NCBI RefSeq assembly: GCF_029888045.1
Contig: NZ_JARXRN010000028.1
Location: forward strand, 453,678 to 517,677
Source: Luteimonas rhizosphaericola
GTDB taxonomy: Bacteria; Pseudomonadota; Gammaproteobacteria; Xanthomonadales; Xanthomonadaceae
DNA length: 64,000 bases
Direction of reading: 5' to 3'
A program made the translations under genes and the position numbers. This document shows, piece by piece, positions 52,807 to 61,328 of the stretch (position 1 is its first letter; the number at the start of each line of letters is the position of its first letter). The notes under the pieces are model-generated. The model saw only the letters and a program-made list of their open reading frames with translations. It was not told the DNA's origin and did not search any database.

Positions 52807-53550
52807 ATGACGGTTCCCTTCCTGCCCCCCCTGTCCGATGCCGGCCACGCGCTGGATGACGTCCGCGCGCGCGGCTATGCGGTCCTGCCCGCGGAGGCGT
52901 TGGCCGGGATCGCGCGAATGCCGATCGCCGCATTCCAGGCGCTGGAAGCGGGCTGGAACGACCTGCCGTCCGACGCCTACCTGCGCGACGGCGGCCGCTA
53001 CCGCAGCCGGCGCCATTCCTGCTTCGTGGTCGAGGGCGACGCGCTGCGCCAGGTGCCGCATCGCGCGCACTGGCAATCGCTGGACTACAACGCGCTGCAC
53101 GGCGGCATGCTGCGCATGTTCGAACCGGTCGCGCCGGAGACCGTCGCGGCGCCGGCCTGGCCGGCGCTGATCCGCGCCCTGGCCGGGTGGTGTTCGGCAC
53201 TGAAGGGCGCGCAGCCCTGGTATGTCGAGGCCCACCAGTTCCGCATCGACACCGCCGACGGCATCGGCCGGCCCACGCCCGAGGGCGCGCACCGGGACGG
53301 CGTGGATTTCGTCGCCGTGATCCTCGTGGCGCGCCACGCGATCAAGGGCGGCGAGACCCGCGTGTTCCAGGCCGACGGCCCGGACGGCCAACGCTTCACC
53401 CTGCTGCAGCCGTGGTCACTGCTGTTCCTGGACGATGCGCGGATGATCCACGAGTCGACGCCGATCCAGCCCGAGTCCGACGCGGCGCCCGGTCATCGCG
53501 ACACCCTGGTCCTGACATTCCGCTCCGGCGCCTTCCAGGGCGAAGACTGA
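52807..53550 (+). CDS. 2OG-Fe(II) dioxygenase family protein (BsmA-like)
   Basis: The 247-residue product matches the 2OG-Fe dioxygenase family that includes L-isoleucine 4-hydroxylase and BsmA. The iron motif HRDG in GAHRDGVDFVAVIL and the distal His in RMIHESTPI fit the facial triad, with an Arg in GHRDTLVLTFR for 2-oxoglutarate. Members hydroxylate free amino acids or unknown small molecules. The ATG at 52807 directly follows a GATAAT box; in-frame ATG at 52678 would begin inside the tRNA. It is a single gene. Confidence 0.85.
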   Translation: MTVPFLPPLSDAGHALDDVRARGYAVLPAEALAGIARMPIAAFQALEAGWNDLPSDAYLRDGGRYRSRRHSCFVVEGDALRQVPHRAHWQSLDYNALHGGMLRMFEPVAPETVAAPAWPALIRALAGWCSALKGAQPWYVEAHQFRIDTADGIGRPTPEGAHRDGVDFVAVILVARHAIKGGETRVFQADGPDGQRFTLLQPWSLLFLDDARMIHESTPIQPESDAAPGHRDTLVLTFRSGAFQGED

Positions 53551-53734
53551 CGCGTCCGCCGGAGTCACCCGCGTCTGATTGGCGCGCGTGCCCCACTTTC
53601 CCGCCGGCCGCCGCGACGATCGCACGATCGCCCTCGCCGATCGTGGCGCGACGCCAGAGACGTGGCGCTGCCGCCGCCGCAGCCCCCGGCGCGTGGTGCG
53701 CACGCACGCGCCCGGGACGAATGGTCGCAACGGT

Positions 53735-53740
53735 TACAAT
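53735..53740 (+). promoter_or_regulatory. -10 box (TACAAT) before the FAH-family gene
   Basis: TACAAT lies 40 bases before the ATG at 53781, giving a normal short leader. No -35 consensus is evident. Confidence 0.4.
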
Positions 53741-53780
53741 CCCGGCCTGCGGCGCGCGACGCCAGTCCGATGGAGCCCCG

Positions 53781-54770
53781 ATGAAGCTTGGATCCCTCAA
53801 GGAGGGCGGCCGCGACGGCACCCTCGTGGTGGTGTCGCGCGACCTGTCGCGCGCGGTCCGCGCGACCGGCATCGCGCCGACGCTGCAGCGCGCGCTGGAG
53901 GACTGGAGCAACGTCGCGCCGCGGCTCAACGCCCTGGCCCAGTCGCTGGAATCGGGTGACGCCGACGGCGTGTTCGACCTGGACCAGAACGCGATGGCCG
54001 CGCCGCTGCCGCGCGCCTACGAGTTCGTCGATGGCAGCGCGTACCTGCCGCACGTGGAGCGCGTGCGCCGCGCCCGCGGCGCCGAGGTGCCCGAGAGCTT
54101 CTACACCGATCCGCTGATGTACCAGGCCACCAGCGCGGGCTTCTACGGTCCGCGCGACCCGGTGCGCGTGGTCAGCGAGGACCACGGCATCGACCTGGAG
54201 GCCGAGATCGTGGTGGTCACCGACGACGTGCCGATGGCGGTGACGCCCGAGCAGGCGGCCGGCCACATCCAGCTGGTCGGTCTGGTCAACGATGTCTCGC
54301 TGCGCAACCTGATCCCCGGCGAGCTGGCCAAGGGCTTCGGCTTCCTTCAGTCCAAGCCGCGTTCGGCGCTGAGCCCGGTGTTCGTCACGCCCGACGAACT
54401 CGGCGACGCCTGGCAGGGCAACAAGCTGCATCTGCCGCTGGTCACGCATATCAACGGCGAGTGGTTCGGTGCGCCCGAAGCCGGCGTCGACATGCAGTTC
54501 GACTTCGCCCAGCTGGTGGCGCACGCGGCCAGGACGCGGCCGCTGTCGGCCGGCACCCTCGTCGGCAGCGGTACGATCGCCAACCAGGACACCTCGAAGG
54601 GCGCCTCGTGCTTCGCCGAGCGGCGCACGGTCGAGGCGCTGGAGACCGGCAAGCCGGTGACGCCGTTCATGGCGTTCGGCGACCAGGTACGGATCGAGAT
54701 GCTCGACCGCGACGGACGCAGCATCTTCGGGGCGATCGAGCAGCGGATCGAGCGCCAGGCCGCGCCCTGA
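53781..54770 (+). CDS. Fumarylacetoacetate hydrolase family protein
   Basis: The 329-residue protein has the FAH fold: YEFVDGSAYLPHVERVR, DPLMYQATSAGFYGPRDPV, DLEAEIVVVTDDV (metal Glu), LVGLVNDVSLRN, and TLVGSGTIANQDTSKGASCFAE. It resembles the bacterial fumarylacetoacetase form used in tyrosine breakdown. With maleylacetoacetate isomerase just downstream it likely completes the homogentisate pathway (products fumarate and acetoacetate). ATG at 53781 is preceded by GGAGC about eight bases upstream. The gap of 272 bases to maiA has no gene. Confidence 0.88.
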   Translation: MKLGSLKEGGRDGTLVVVSRDLSRAVRATGIAPTLQRALEDWSNVAPRLNALAQSLESGDADGVFDLDQNAMAAPLPRAYEFVDGSAYLPHVERVRRARGAEVPESFYTDPLMYQATSAGFYGPRDPVRVVSEDHGIDLEAEIVVVTDDVPMAVTPEQAAGHIQLVGLVNDVSLRNLIPGELAKGFGFLQSKPRSALSPVFVTPDELGDAWQGNKLHLPLVTHINGEWFGAPEAGVDMQFDFAQLVAHAARTRPLSAGTLVGSGTIANQDTSKGASCFAERRTVEALETGKPVTPFMAFGDQVRIEMLDRDGRSIFGAIEQRIERQAAP

Positions 54771-55042
54771 CGGGCGGGGGGCTGGCGCGACGAATGGCGG
54801 GCGCCGCGCGCGCGCGGCCGTCACGATAGCTGGCGATGGCACGGCCGCGCCTGCATCCGGATCGCGTTACCTGTTGGACGAGGCGTCCCGGCGAACCGGT
54901 CGCGCACTCAGGGGAACGGCGCGCCGCGTCGCTGCCGGGGGAGGCACCGCCGCGCCGATCGGTGCGGACACGATCACCGGCAGACGGGACGCCGCGGCCG
55001 GTCGAATGGCTCTAGACGACAACTGGCCCAGGGGGTGCCGGC

Positions 55043-55708
55043 GTGAACGAAGAACTGCGGCTGTATTCGTACTGGCGCTCCAGCGCGGCCTGCCGCGTGC
55101 GCATCGGCCTCAACCTCAAGGGGCTGGCCTACGAGACCGTGCCGGTGCACCTGCTGCGCGACGGCGGCGAGCAGTTCGCGCCCGGCTATGTCGCGACCAA
55201 CCCGCAGAAGCTGGTGCCGGTGCTGCAGCACGGCCAGCGCACGTTCCGCCAGTCGCTGGCGATCCTGGAATACATCGACGAGGTCTGGCCGACGCCGCCG
55301 CTGCTGCCTGCGACCTCGCGCGAACGCCAGCGCGTGCGCGCGCTGGCGCAACTGGTCGCGGCCGATATCCACCCGCTCAACAACCTGCGGGTGCTGCGCT
55401 TCCTGGAGCAGGACTGGAACGTCCCGCAGCCCGAGCGCGACCTGTGGATCCGCCACTGGATCACCGAGGGCTTCGACGCCTTCGAGGCGCTGCTGCGCGA
55501 CCATCCGGCGACCGACACCTTCTGTGACGGCCACCTGCCGACGATCGCCGACTGCTGCCTGGTGCCGCAGGTCTACAACGCGCGCCGGTTCGGTCTGGAC
55601 ATGGCGCGCTGGCCGACGATCGCCGCGATCGAGCAGGCCTGCCTGGAGTTGCCGGCGTTCCGCGACGCCGCCCCCGACCGCCAGCCGGATGCGCCGCAGC
55701 AGTCGTGA
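55043..55708 (+). CDS. maiA: Maleylacetoacetate isomerase
   Basis: This zeta-class glutathione transferase converts maleylacetoacetate to fumarylacetoacetate with glutathione. The 221-residue protein has YSYWRSSAACRVRIGLNLKG with the SSxxxR catalytic motif of zeta GSTs, NPQKLVPVL and SLAILEYIDEVWP in the thioredoxin-like domain, and the all-helical C-terminal domain. GTG at 55043 has GGGGG eight bases upstream. It is convergent with pilU (39 bases), so this and the FAH-family gene form a separate block from hpd-hmgA. Confidence 0.94.
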   Translation: MNEELRLYSYWRSSAACRVRIGLNLKGLAYETVPVHLLRDGGEQFAPGYVATNPQKLVPVLQHGQRTFRQSLAILEYIDEVWPTPPLLPATSRERQRVRALAQLVAADIHPLNNLRVLRFLEQDWNVPQPERDLWIRHWITEGFDAFEALLRDHPATDTFCDGHLPTIADCCLVPQVYNARRFGLDMARWPTIAAIEQACLELPAFRDAAPDRQPDAPQQS

Positions 55709-55747
55709 CCCGTCGCGCGGCCTGCGCGTGCGGGCAGAGGGTGGCGA

Positions 55748-56860
55748 TCAGTTGTGGGAAGTGCCGAACACGTCCGCGTAGGGGTCGTGTTCGCCGGTCG
55801 CGCCTTCGGACAGGCGGAACTTGAGGTCCAGGCCCTCGCGCGAATCGGCCGCGCGCAGCGCGGTCTCGCGTTCGATCCGGCCTTCCTTGTACAGCCGGTA
55901 CAGGCACTGGTCGAAACTCTCGATCCCTTCCTCGAGCGATTCCTCCATCGCCTGCTTGATCTCGTGCACCTGTCCGCGGCGCAGCAGGTCGCGGATCATC
56001 GGCGTGTTGATCAGCACCTCGGTCGCCGGCAGGCGGCGGCCGTCGACGCCGACCACCAGCCGCTGCGAGACCACCGCGCGCAGGTTGAGCGCCAGGTTCA
56101 TCAGCACGTTCTTGTGCGCGGCCTCGGGGAAGAAGTTGAGGATGCGCTCGATCGTCTGGTCGGCATTGTTGGAGTGCAGCGTCGCCAGGCACAGGTGGCC
56201 GGTCTCGGCGAAGGCGATCGCGGCCTCCATCGTGGTCGCGTCGAGGATCTCGCCGATCAGGATCACGTCCGGCGCCTCGCGCATCGCGTTCTTCAGCGCG
56301 TTGTGGAAGGCGTGGGTGTCCAGGCCGACCTCGCGCTGGTTGACGATCGACTTCTTGTGCCGGTGCAGGTATTCGATCGGATCCTCGATGGTGAGGATGT
56401 GGCCCGAGGTGGTCGTGTTGCGGTGATCGATCATCGCCGCCAGCGAGGTCGACTTGCCCGAGCCGGTGGAGCCGACCAGCAGTACCAGGCCGCGCGGCGC
56501 CATGATGATCTCCTTCAGCACCTCGGGCAGCTGCAGCTCCTCGATGCTGGGGATGGTGCTGCGGATCGCGCGGATCACCATGCCCACTTCACCGCGCTGC
56601 TTGAACACGTTGACGCGGAAGCGGCCGGAGTCCTGCAGCGAGATCGCCATGTTGAGCTCGAGGTCGCGCTCGAACTGCGGCACCTGGCCCTCGTCCATCA
56701 GCGAGTACGCGATCTTCTTCACCATGCCGGGGGGCAGGCCAGTGTTGCCGAGCGGATAGAGCTTGCCCTCGACCTTGATGTAGACCGGCGCGCCGGTGGT
56801 CAGGAACATGTCCGACGCGTTCTTTTCCGTCATCAGCTTCAGGAAATAGCCGATGTCCAT
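55748..56860 (-). CDS. pilU: Type IV pilus ATPase PilU
   Basis: PilU helps PilT retract type IV pili for twitching and DNA uptake. The 370-residue ATPase has the PilT-like N-domain (SDMFLTTGAPVYIKVEGKL), Walker A GSTGSGKSTS near residue 130, the Asp box ILTIEDPIEYLH, Walker B region DVILIGEILDATT, and the His box GHLCLATLHSNN. The sequence is closer to PilU than PilT: LEEGIESFDQCLYRLYKEGRI is the PilU-type end. No pilT is adjacent in the window, which is unusual since the two are often neighbours. It is divergent from the DUF4398 gene. Confidence 0.93.
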   Translation of the reverse strand: MDIGYFLKLMTEKNASDMFLTTGAPVYIKVEGKLYPLGNTGLPPGMVKKIAYSLMDEGQVPQFERDLELNMAISLQDSGRFRVNVFKQRGEVGMVIRAIRSTIPSIEELQLPEVLKEIIMAPRGLVLLVGSTGSGKSTSLAAMIDHRNTTTSGHILTIEDPIEYLHRHKKSIVNQREVGLDTHAFHNALKNAMREAPDVILIGEILDATTMEAAIAFAETGHLCLATLHSNNADQTIERILNFFPEAAHKNVLMNLALNLRAVVSQRLVVGVDGRRLPATEVLINTPMIRDLLRRGQVHEIKQAMEESLEEGIESFDQCLYRLYKEGRIERETALRAADSREGLDLKFRLSEGATGEHDPYADVFGTSHN

Positions 56861-56950
56861 GTACGAATCCCCAATGGCCCCCCCGGACCGTTGCGCATCC
56901 GGCGAAGGCTGCCGACAATGGCCCGCACCCGGAATCGGCACGGCCCCCCA

Positions 56951-57337
56951 ATGGCGACAAGCTTCGCATACTTCAGGACCCCGGCGCAGGCGCTGATTGT
57001 CGGATGCGTGCTCGCGCTCACGGCTTGCGCATCCACGCCACCGCCGACCGGCGAACTCAACGCCGCGCAGCAGGCCGTGGCGCGTGCATCCGATGCCGAC
57101 GCCGAGCAGTACGCGCCCGAGGACCTGCAGCGCGCGCGCAGCCTGCTGACCCAGGCGCAGGCGGCGATGGCCGAGCGCCGCGAGGCCGAGGCCCGCGACC
57201 TGGCCGTGCGCTCGGCGGCGCTCGCAGGCCTTGCGCAGGCGCGCAGCCGCGCGGCCGCCACCGATTCCGAACTCGGCCAGCGTCGTGCGGAGATCGCCGA
57301 TTTGCGCCAGCGCCTGCGGATGGAGGATGCGCCGTGA
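56951..57337 (+). CDS. DUF4398 lipoprotein
   Basis: The 128-residue product has a signal peptide and lipobox LTAC (Cys26), then a helical domain (QQAVARASDADAEQYAPEDLQRARSLLTQAQAAM, in part) typical of DUF4398, which forms long alpha-helical hairpins. It should be anchored in an outer or inner membrane leaflet. Its stop overlaps the GTG of the coiled-coil partner gene (GTGA). In many relatives this domain pairs with an OmpA-like protein. Start is the ATG at 56951. Confidence 0.85.
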   Translation: MATSFAYFRTPAQALIVGCVLALTACASTPPPTGELNAAQQAVARASDADAEQYAPEDLQRARSLLTQAQAAMAERREAEARDLAVRSAALAGLAQARSRAAATDSELGQRRAEIADLRQRLRMEDAP

Positions 57338-57954
57338 CTGTCTCCAGCATTGCCGCACGTGCCGGCCTGCTCGCAACCCTCGCCGTGTCCCTGATGCTGT
57401 CGTTGCCGCAGGCGCGCGCCGCGGACGACCCCGACGTGGGCCGGCTGCAGCAGCGCCTGGTGGCGCTCGATGCGGACATGGCCTTCGCGGGCATGGCCCC
57501 GCTGGAGCGGCTGCAGGCCCGGCAGGCGGTGGATGCGCTGGCCGGCGTGCGTGCGCGCCAGCGGCCGTCCGCGCTGCAGGTGGCGCAATGGCGGGTCGAG
57601 ACCGCCGAGATCGCCGCACGCACTGACGCCGCCCGGCGCGAGATCGACCGCCTGGACCGCGAGCGCGCGGACCTGTTGCTCGAGGCCAGCCGCCGCGAGG
57701 CGGCCCGGGCCCGGCAGGAGGCCGAGCGGCTCCGCATCCAGACCCAGATCCAGGCCGAGGAGACCGCCCGGCTGCGCGAAACTGCAGAGGCCGAGTCGAT
57801 GGCCCGCCAGGAGGCCGAAACGGTGCTCCAGGGCGTGTCCTCGCGCGAAGCCGCGCGCCTGCGCGCCGCGCGCGAGCGAGCCGCCGAGCTCAAGCGCCAG
57901 GAGGAGGAGCTGCTGCGCAGCCTGGAATCCGACGCGGCCACCCAGCCGTACTGA
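57334..57954 (+). CDS. Secreted coiled-coil protein paired with DUF4398 lipoprotein
   Basis: The 206-residue protein has a signal peptide (to about 29, ending QARA) and is then almost entirely long charged helix (RREIDRLDRERADLLLEASR, EAARARQEAERLRIQTQIQA), a strong coiled coil. Homologous pairs often carry an OmpA peptidoglycan-binding domain at the C-terminus; here the protein ends at QPY right after the coil, and no OmpA remnant follows. The GTG at 57334 overlaps the previous stop. It is probably a periplasmic structural or tether protein. Confidence 0.75.
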   Translation: MTVSSIAARAGLLATLAVSLMLSLPQARAADDPDVGRLQQRLVALDADMAFAGMAPLERLQARQAVDALAGVRARQRPSALQVAQWRVETAEIAARTDAARREIDRLDRERADLLLEASRREAARARQEAERLRIQTQIQAEETARLRETAEAESMARQEAETVLQGVSSREAARLRAARERAAELKRQEEELLRSLESDAATQPY

Positions 57955-58345
57955 AGGCCGGCGCGTTTTACCTTCCGTTTCAATGACTTGCGGTAGCGAG
58001 CGTGCCGGACCTCCGGGGCTGCCGTGCGGACGATCGTGACACCGGCCGCCTGTTTTCAGATCTGTGACTCCGCACCGAACGGGGGCATGCGCGGGGGCCT
58101 TGTCGGTCCCGGATGGGAGGAGTAGGGTCGAAGCTACCGGACGGTTGCGATGTCCAACGCCGTCCGGAACCGAGCCAGACCGACCAGATGACCGAGCCGA
58201 TCCACCACCAGCCCCCCGCCGCCGGCCGCCAGGCCCGCCGCGCCGGGCGTGCAGGTGGGCGCGCGGCTGGCCCCCGGTCTGCCCCAGAGACGACGCCCCG
58301 AGCCGCCCGCGGCCGGGGCGTTCGCATGTTCGCAGGAGGATTTCC
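57955..58345 (+). other. Gap before the YdcH-like gene with a terminal hairpin
   Basis: No credible gene is seen in 391 bases. The end of the region holds ACGCCCCG (58293-58300) pairing with CGGGGCGT (58314-58321), with a smaller stem GCCG/CGGC inside, 24 bases before the YdcH-like ATG and followed only by TTCGC. It could be an attenuator-like hairpin or the end of a small RNA. Confidence 0.4.
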
Positions 58346-58564
58346 ATGTTCGAAGGCCAACCGCAGGCGGAACTCGACAAGCTGCTCCAGGGCCACCCCG
58401 AGTTCAAGCAGCTCTACCAGCGCCACAAGGAACTCGACAAAAAGGTGCTCGACGCCGAACTCGGCGTCCTTCCCATGGACGACACCACCCTGGCCCAGAT
58501 GAAGCGCGAGAAGCTCGCCGCCAAGGACCGCCTGACCCGGCTTTACGACACGCTTCCCCACTGA
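58346..58564 (+). CDS. YdcH family small protein (DUF465)
   Basis: The 72-residue protein fits the YdcH/DUF465 family in full: HPEFKQLYQRHKELDKKVLDAE, MDDTTLAQMKREKLAAKDRL. These are helical hairpin proteins of unknown function, widespread in proteobacteria. AGGAGG lies seven bases before the ATG, one of the strongest ribosome sites in the window, which suggests high expression. It stands alone; the cysteine gene follows after 142 bases with its own GATAAT box near 58669. Confidence 0.9.
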   Translation: MFEGQPQAELDKLLQGHPEFKQLYQRHKELDKKVLDAELGVLPMDDTTLAQMKREKLAAKDRLTRLYDTLPH

Positions 58565-58706
58565 TCCGCTTTCCCGAAGTCACGGGCGGCGGCGGCCATC
58601 CTCGTCGGTCGCCGTCGCCCGTGTGCTGTCTGTCCGCGCCGCGCCAGCGGCGGACCTGTCGCCCGATGCGATAATCGCCGTTCCTCCGGCTGCATCACGA
58701 GCGCGC

Positions 58707-60083
58707 ATGACCATCCACGCCTCCGTCCTCGAGCTGATCGCCGAGACCCCGATCGTGCGCGCGCAGCGCCTGGATGCCGGCCCCTGCGAGCTGTATTTCA
58801 AGCTCGAGAGCCAGAATCCCGGCGGCTCGATCAAGGACCGGATCGGCCTGAAGATGATCGAGGCCGCCGAGGCGCGCGGCGACCTGAAGCCCGGCGCGAC
58901 CCTGGTCGAGGGCACTGCCGGCAATACCGGCATCGGCCTGGCCCTGGTCGCCCAGCAGAAGGGCTACCGCCTGGTGCTGGTGGTGCCGGACAAGATGAGC
59001 CGGGAGAAGATCTTCAACCTCAAGGCCATGGGGGCGGAGGTGGTGCTGACCCGCTCGGACGTGGCCAAGGGCCACCCCGAGTACTACCAGGACCTGGCCG
59101 AGCGCATCGCGCGCGAAACGCCGGGCGCGTACTTCGTCAACCAGTTCGGCAACCCCGACAACCCGGCCGCGCACGAGCACGGCACCGGGCCGGAGATCCT
59201 GCGCCAAATGGCGGAGGTCGGCGGCCTGGACGCGGTGGTGTTCGGCTGCGGCAGCTCCGGGACCATGACCGGCCTGTCGCGCTGTTTCGCCGAGCACGCC
59301 CCGGACGTGGAACTGGTGCTGGCCGACCCGGTGGGCTCGATCCTGGCCGAATACATCAACGACGGCGTGCTCAGCGATAAGTCCGCCAGCTGGATGGTGG
59401 AAGGCATCGGCGAGGACTTCCTGCCGTCGATCTCGGACTTCAGCCGGGTGAAGAAGGCCTACGCCATTCCCGACAAGGAGAGCTTCCTGGCGGCGCGCGA
59501 GCTGCTGCGTACCGAAGGCATCTTCGGCGGCTCCTCGACCGGCACCCTGCTGGCCGCGGCGCTGCGCTACTGCCGCGAGCAGACCGCGCCGAAGAAGGTG
59601 CTGGTGTTCGTCTGCGACACCGGCAACAAATACCTGAGCAAGCTGTACAACGACTACTGGATGCTGGACAACGGCTTCATCGAGCGCGAGCAGCACGGCG
59701 ACCTGCGCGACCTGATCCTGCGGCCATACTCCCAGCGCGATACCGTGGTGCTGGCCCCGGGCGACCTGCTGGTGACCGCCTACCAGCGCATGAAGCTCTA
59801 CGAGATCTCGCAGCTGCCGGTGATGGACGGCGACCGGATCGTCGGCATCCTCGACGAGAGCGACGTGCTGCTGCACGTCTACGGCGACGAGGCGAAATTC
59901 CGCGACCCGGTGTCCACCGCGATGGTCCGCAAGCTCGACATCCTGGACGTGAAATCGCCGGTCGAGTCGCTGCTGCCGGTGTTCGACCGCGGGCACGTGG
60001 CGATCGTGGTGGACGGGCCCCGGTTCCTGGGCCTGATCACGCGGATCGACCTGCTGAACTGGCTGCGACGCCGCGTTCACTGA
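58707..60083 (+). CDS. Cystathionine beta-synthase-type enzyme
   Basis: This PLP enzyme condenses serine and homocysteine to cystathionine (or forms cysteine in sulfide-fed reactions). The 458-residue protein has the fold-II PLP site with the Lys in NPGGSIKDRIG, GTAGNTGIGLALVAQ, and GCGSSGTMTGLSRCF, followed by two C-terminal CBS domains (about 340-458; DGDRIVGILDESDVLLHVYG and DGPRFLGLITRIDLLNWL). Together with the adjacent gamma enzyme it forms a transsulfuration pair. ATG at 58707 precedes SVLELIAETPIV. Lys-Ser and regulatory CBS domains are all intact. Confidence 0.92.
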   Translation: MTIHASVLELIAETPIVRAQRLDAGPCELYFKLESQNPGGSIKDRIGLKMIEAAEARGDLKPGATLVEGTAGNTGIGLALVAQQKGYRLVLVVPDKMSREKIFNLKAMGAEVVLTRSDVAKGHPEYYQDLAERIARETPGAYFVNQFGNPDNPAAHEHGTGPEILRQMAEVGGLDAVVFGCGSSGTMTGLSRCFAEHAPDVELVLADPVGSILAEYINDGVLSDKSASWMVEGIGEDFLPSISDFSRVKKAYAIPDKESFLAARELLRTEGIFGGSSTGTLLAAALRYCREQTAPKKVLVFVCDTGNKYLSKLYNDYWMLDNGFIEREQHGDLRDLILRPYSQRDTVVLAPGDLLVTAYQRMKLYEISQLPVMDGDRIVGILDESDVLLHVYGDEAKFRDPVSTAMVRKLDILDVKSPVESLLPVFDRGHVAIVVDGPRFLGLITRIDLLNWLRRRVH

Positions 60084-60109
60084 ACGGCCGGCGCGGACGG
60101 GGGCGATGG

Positions 60110-60115
60110 TAGAAT
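60110..60115 (+). promoter_or_regulatory. -10 box (TAGAAT) before metB
   Basis: TAGAAT lies 31 bases before the metB ATG at 60147. Transcription from here could continue into the Wzm/Wzt genes, since metB and Wzm overlap. Confidence 0.4.
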
Positions 60116-60146
60116 CCCGGCCCCGGATTCCAGTGGATTCAGCGAT

Positions 60147-61328
60147 ATGACGGACCCCCGCGAGGCGGTCGACACGGCGGCGTGGGGGCTCGGAACCAAG
60201 GCGATCCACGCCGGCCAGGCGCACGACCCCTCGACCGGGGCGGTGATGCCGCCGATCTACGCCACCAGCACCTACGCCCAGTCCAGCCCGGGCGTGCACC
60301 AGGGGTTCGAGTACTCGCGCACCCACAACCCGACCCGCTTCGCGTGGGAGCGCGGCGTCGCGGGCCTCGAAGGCGGCAACCGCGGCTTCGCGTTCGCTTC
60401 GGGCATGGCGGCCACCGCCACGCTACTGGAACTGCTGGACAGTGGCGACCACGTCGTGGCGATGGACGACCTGTACGGCGGCAGCTTCCGCCTGTTCGAG
60501 CGGGTCCGCCGCCGCAGCGCGGGGCTGGACTTCAGCTACGTCGACATGACCGACCTGGCCGCGTTCGAGGCCGCGCTCACGCCGAAGACGAAGCTGGTGT
60601 GGATCGAGACCCCGACCAACCCGCTGCTCAAGATCGTCGACATCGCCGCGGTGGCCGACATCGCCCATCGCCATGGCGCGAAGGTGGTGGTCGACAACAC
60701 GTTCGCCTCGCCCATGCTGCAGCGGCCGCTCGAGCACGGCGCCGACATCGTGATGCATTCTGCGACCAAGTACCTCAACGGGCACTCGGACATGGTGGGC
60801 GGGATCGCCGTGGTCGGCGACGACGAGGCGCTCGCGGAGCAGGTGGCGTTCCTGCAGAACTCCTGCGGCGCCGTGCAGGGCCCGTTCGACAGCTTCCTCG
60901 CCCTGCGCGGGCTCAAGACCCTGCACCTGCGCATGAAGGCCCACTGCGAGAACGCGCAGGCGTTGGCCGAATTCCTGCAGGCGCACGACGCGGTAGAGGG
61001 CGTGATCTACCCGGGCCTGCCTTCGCATCGGCAGCACGAACTCGCGAAGCGGCAGATGGACGGCTTCGGCGGCATCGTCTCGGTGCGCCTCAAGGGCGGT
61101 TTCGAGGCCGCGAAGCGCTTCTGCGAACGCACCCGGCTGTTCACCCTGGCCGAATCGCTCGGCGGCGTGGAGAGCCTGGTCAACCACCCGGCGGTGATGA
61201 CGCATGCGTCGATCCCCCCAGAGAACCGCGCGCGCCTCGGCATCGATGACGGGCTGGTGCGGTTGAGTGTGGGGGTGGAGGGTCTGGATGACCTTCGAGC
61301 CGATCTCGGACAGGCACTTGCCGCATGA
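60147..61328 (+). CDS. metB: Cystathionine gamma-synthase/lyase
   Basis: The 393-residue PLP enzyme of the Cys/Met family has GLGTKAIHAGQAHDPSTGAV, the substrate-phosphate-binding YSRTHNPTRFAWE, and the PLP-Lys motif SATKYLNGHSDMVGG, plus the closing SLGGVESLVNHPAVMTHASI. Either gamma-synthase or gamma-lyase activity is possible; the neighbour with CBS domains favours reverse transsulfuration. Its stop overlaps the Wzm start (ATGA), so it is joined to the O-antigen transporter operon. In Xanthomonas this gene borders the LPS cluster. Confidence 0.93.
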   Translation: MTDPREAVDTAAWGLGTKAIHAGQAHDPSTGAVMPPIYATSTYAQSSPGVHQGFEYSRTHNPTRFAWERGVAGLEGGNRGFAFASGMAATATLLELLDSGDHVVAMDDLYGGSFRLFERVRRRSAGLDFSYVDMTDLAAFEAALTPKTKLVWIETPTNPLLKIVDIAAVADIAHRHGAKVVVDNTFASPMLQRPLEHGADIVMHSATKYLNGHSDMVGGIAVVGDDEALAEQVAFLQNSCGAVQGPFDSFLALRGLKTLHLRMKAHCENAQALAEFLQAHDAVEGVIYPGLPSHRQHELAKRQMDGFGGIVSVRLKGGFEAAKRFCERTRLFTLAESLGGVESLVNHPAVMTHASIPPENRARLGIDDGLVRLSVGVEGLDDLRADLGQALAA

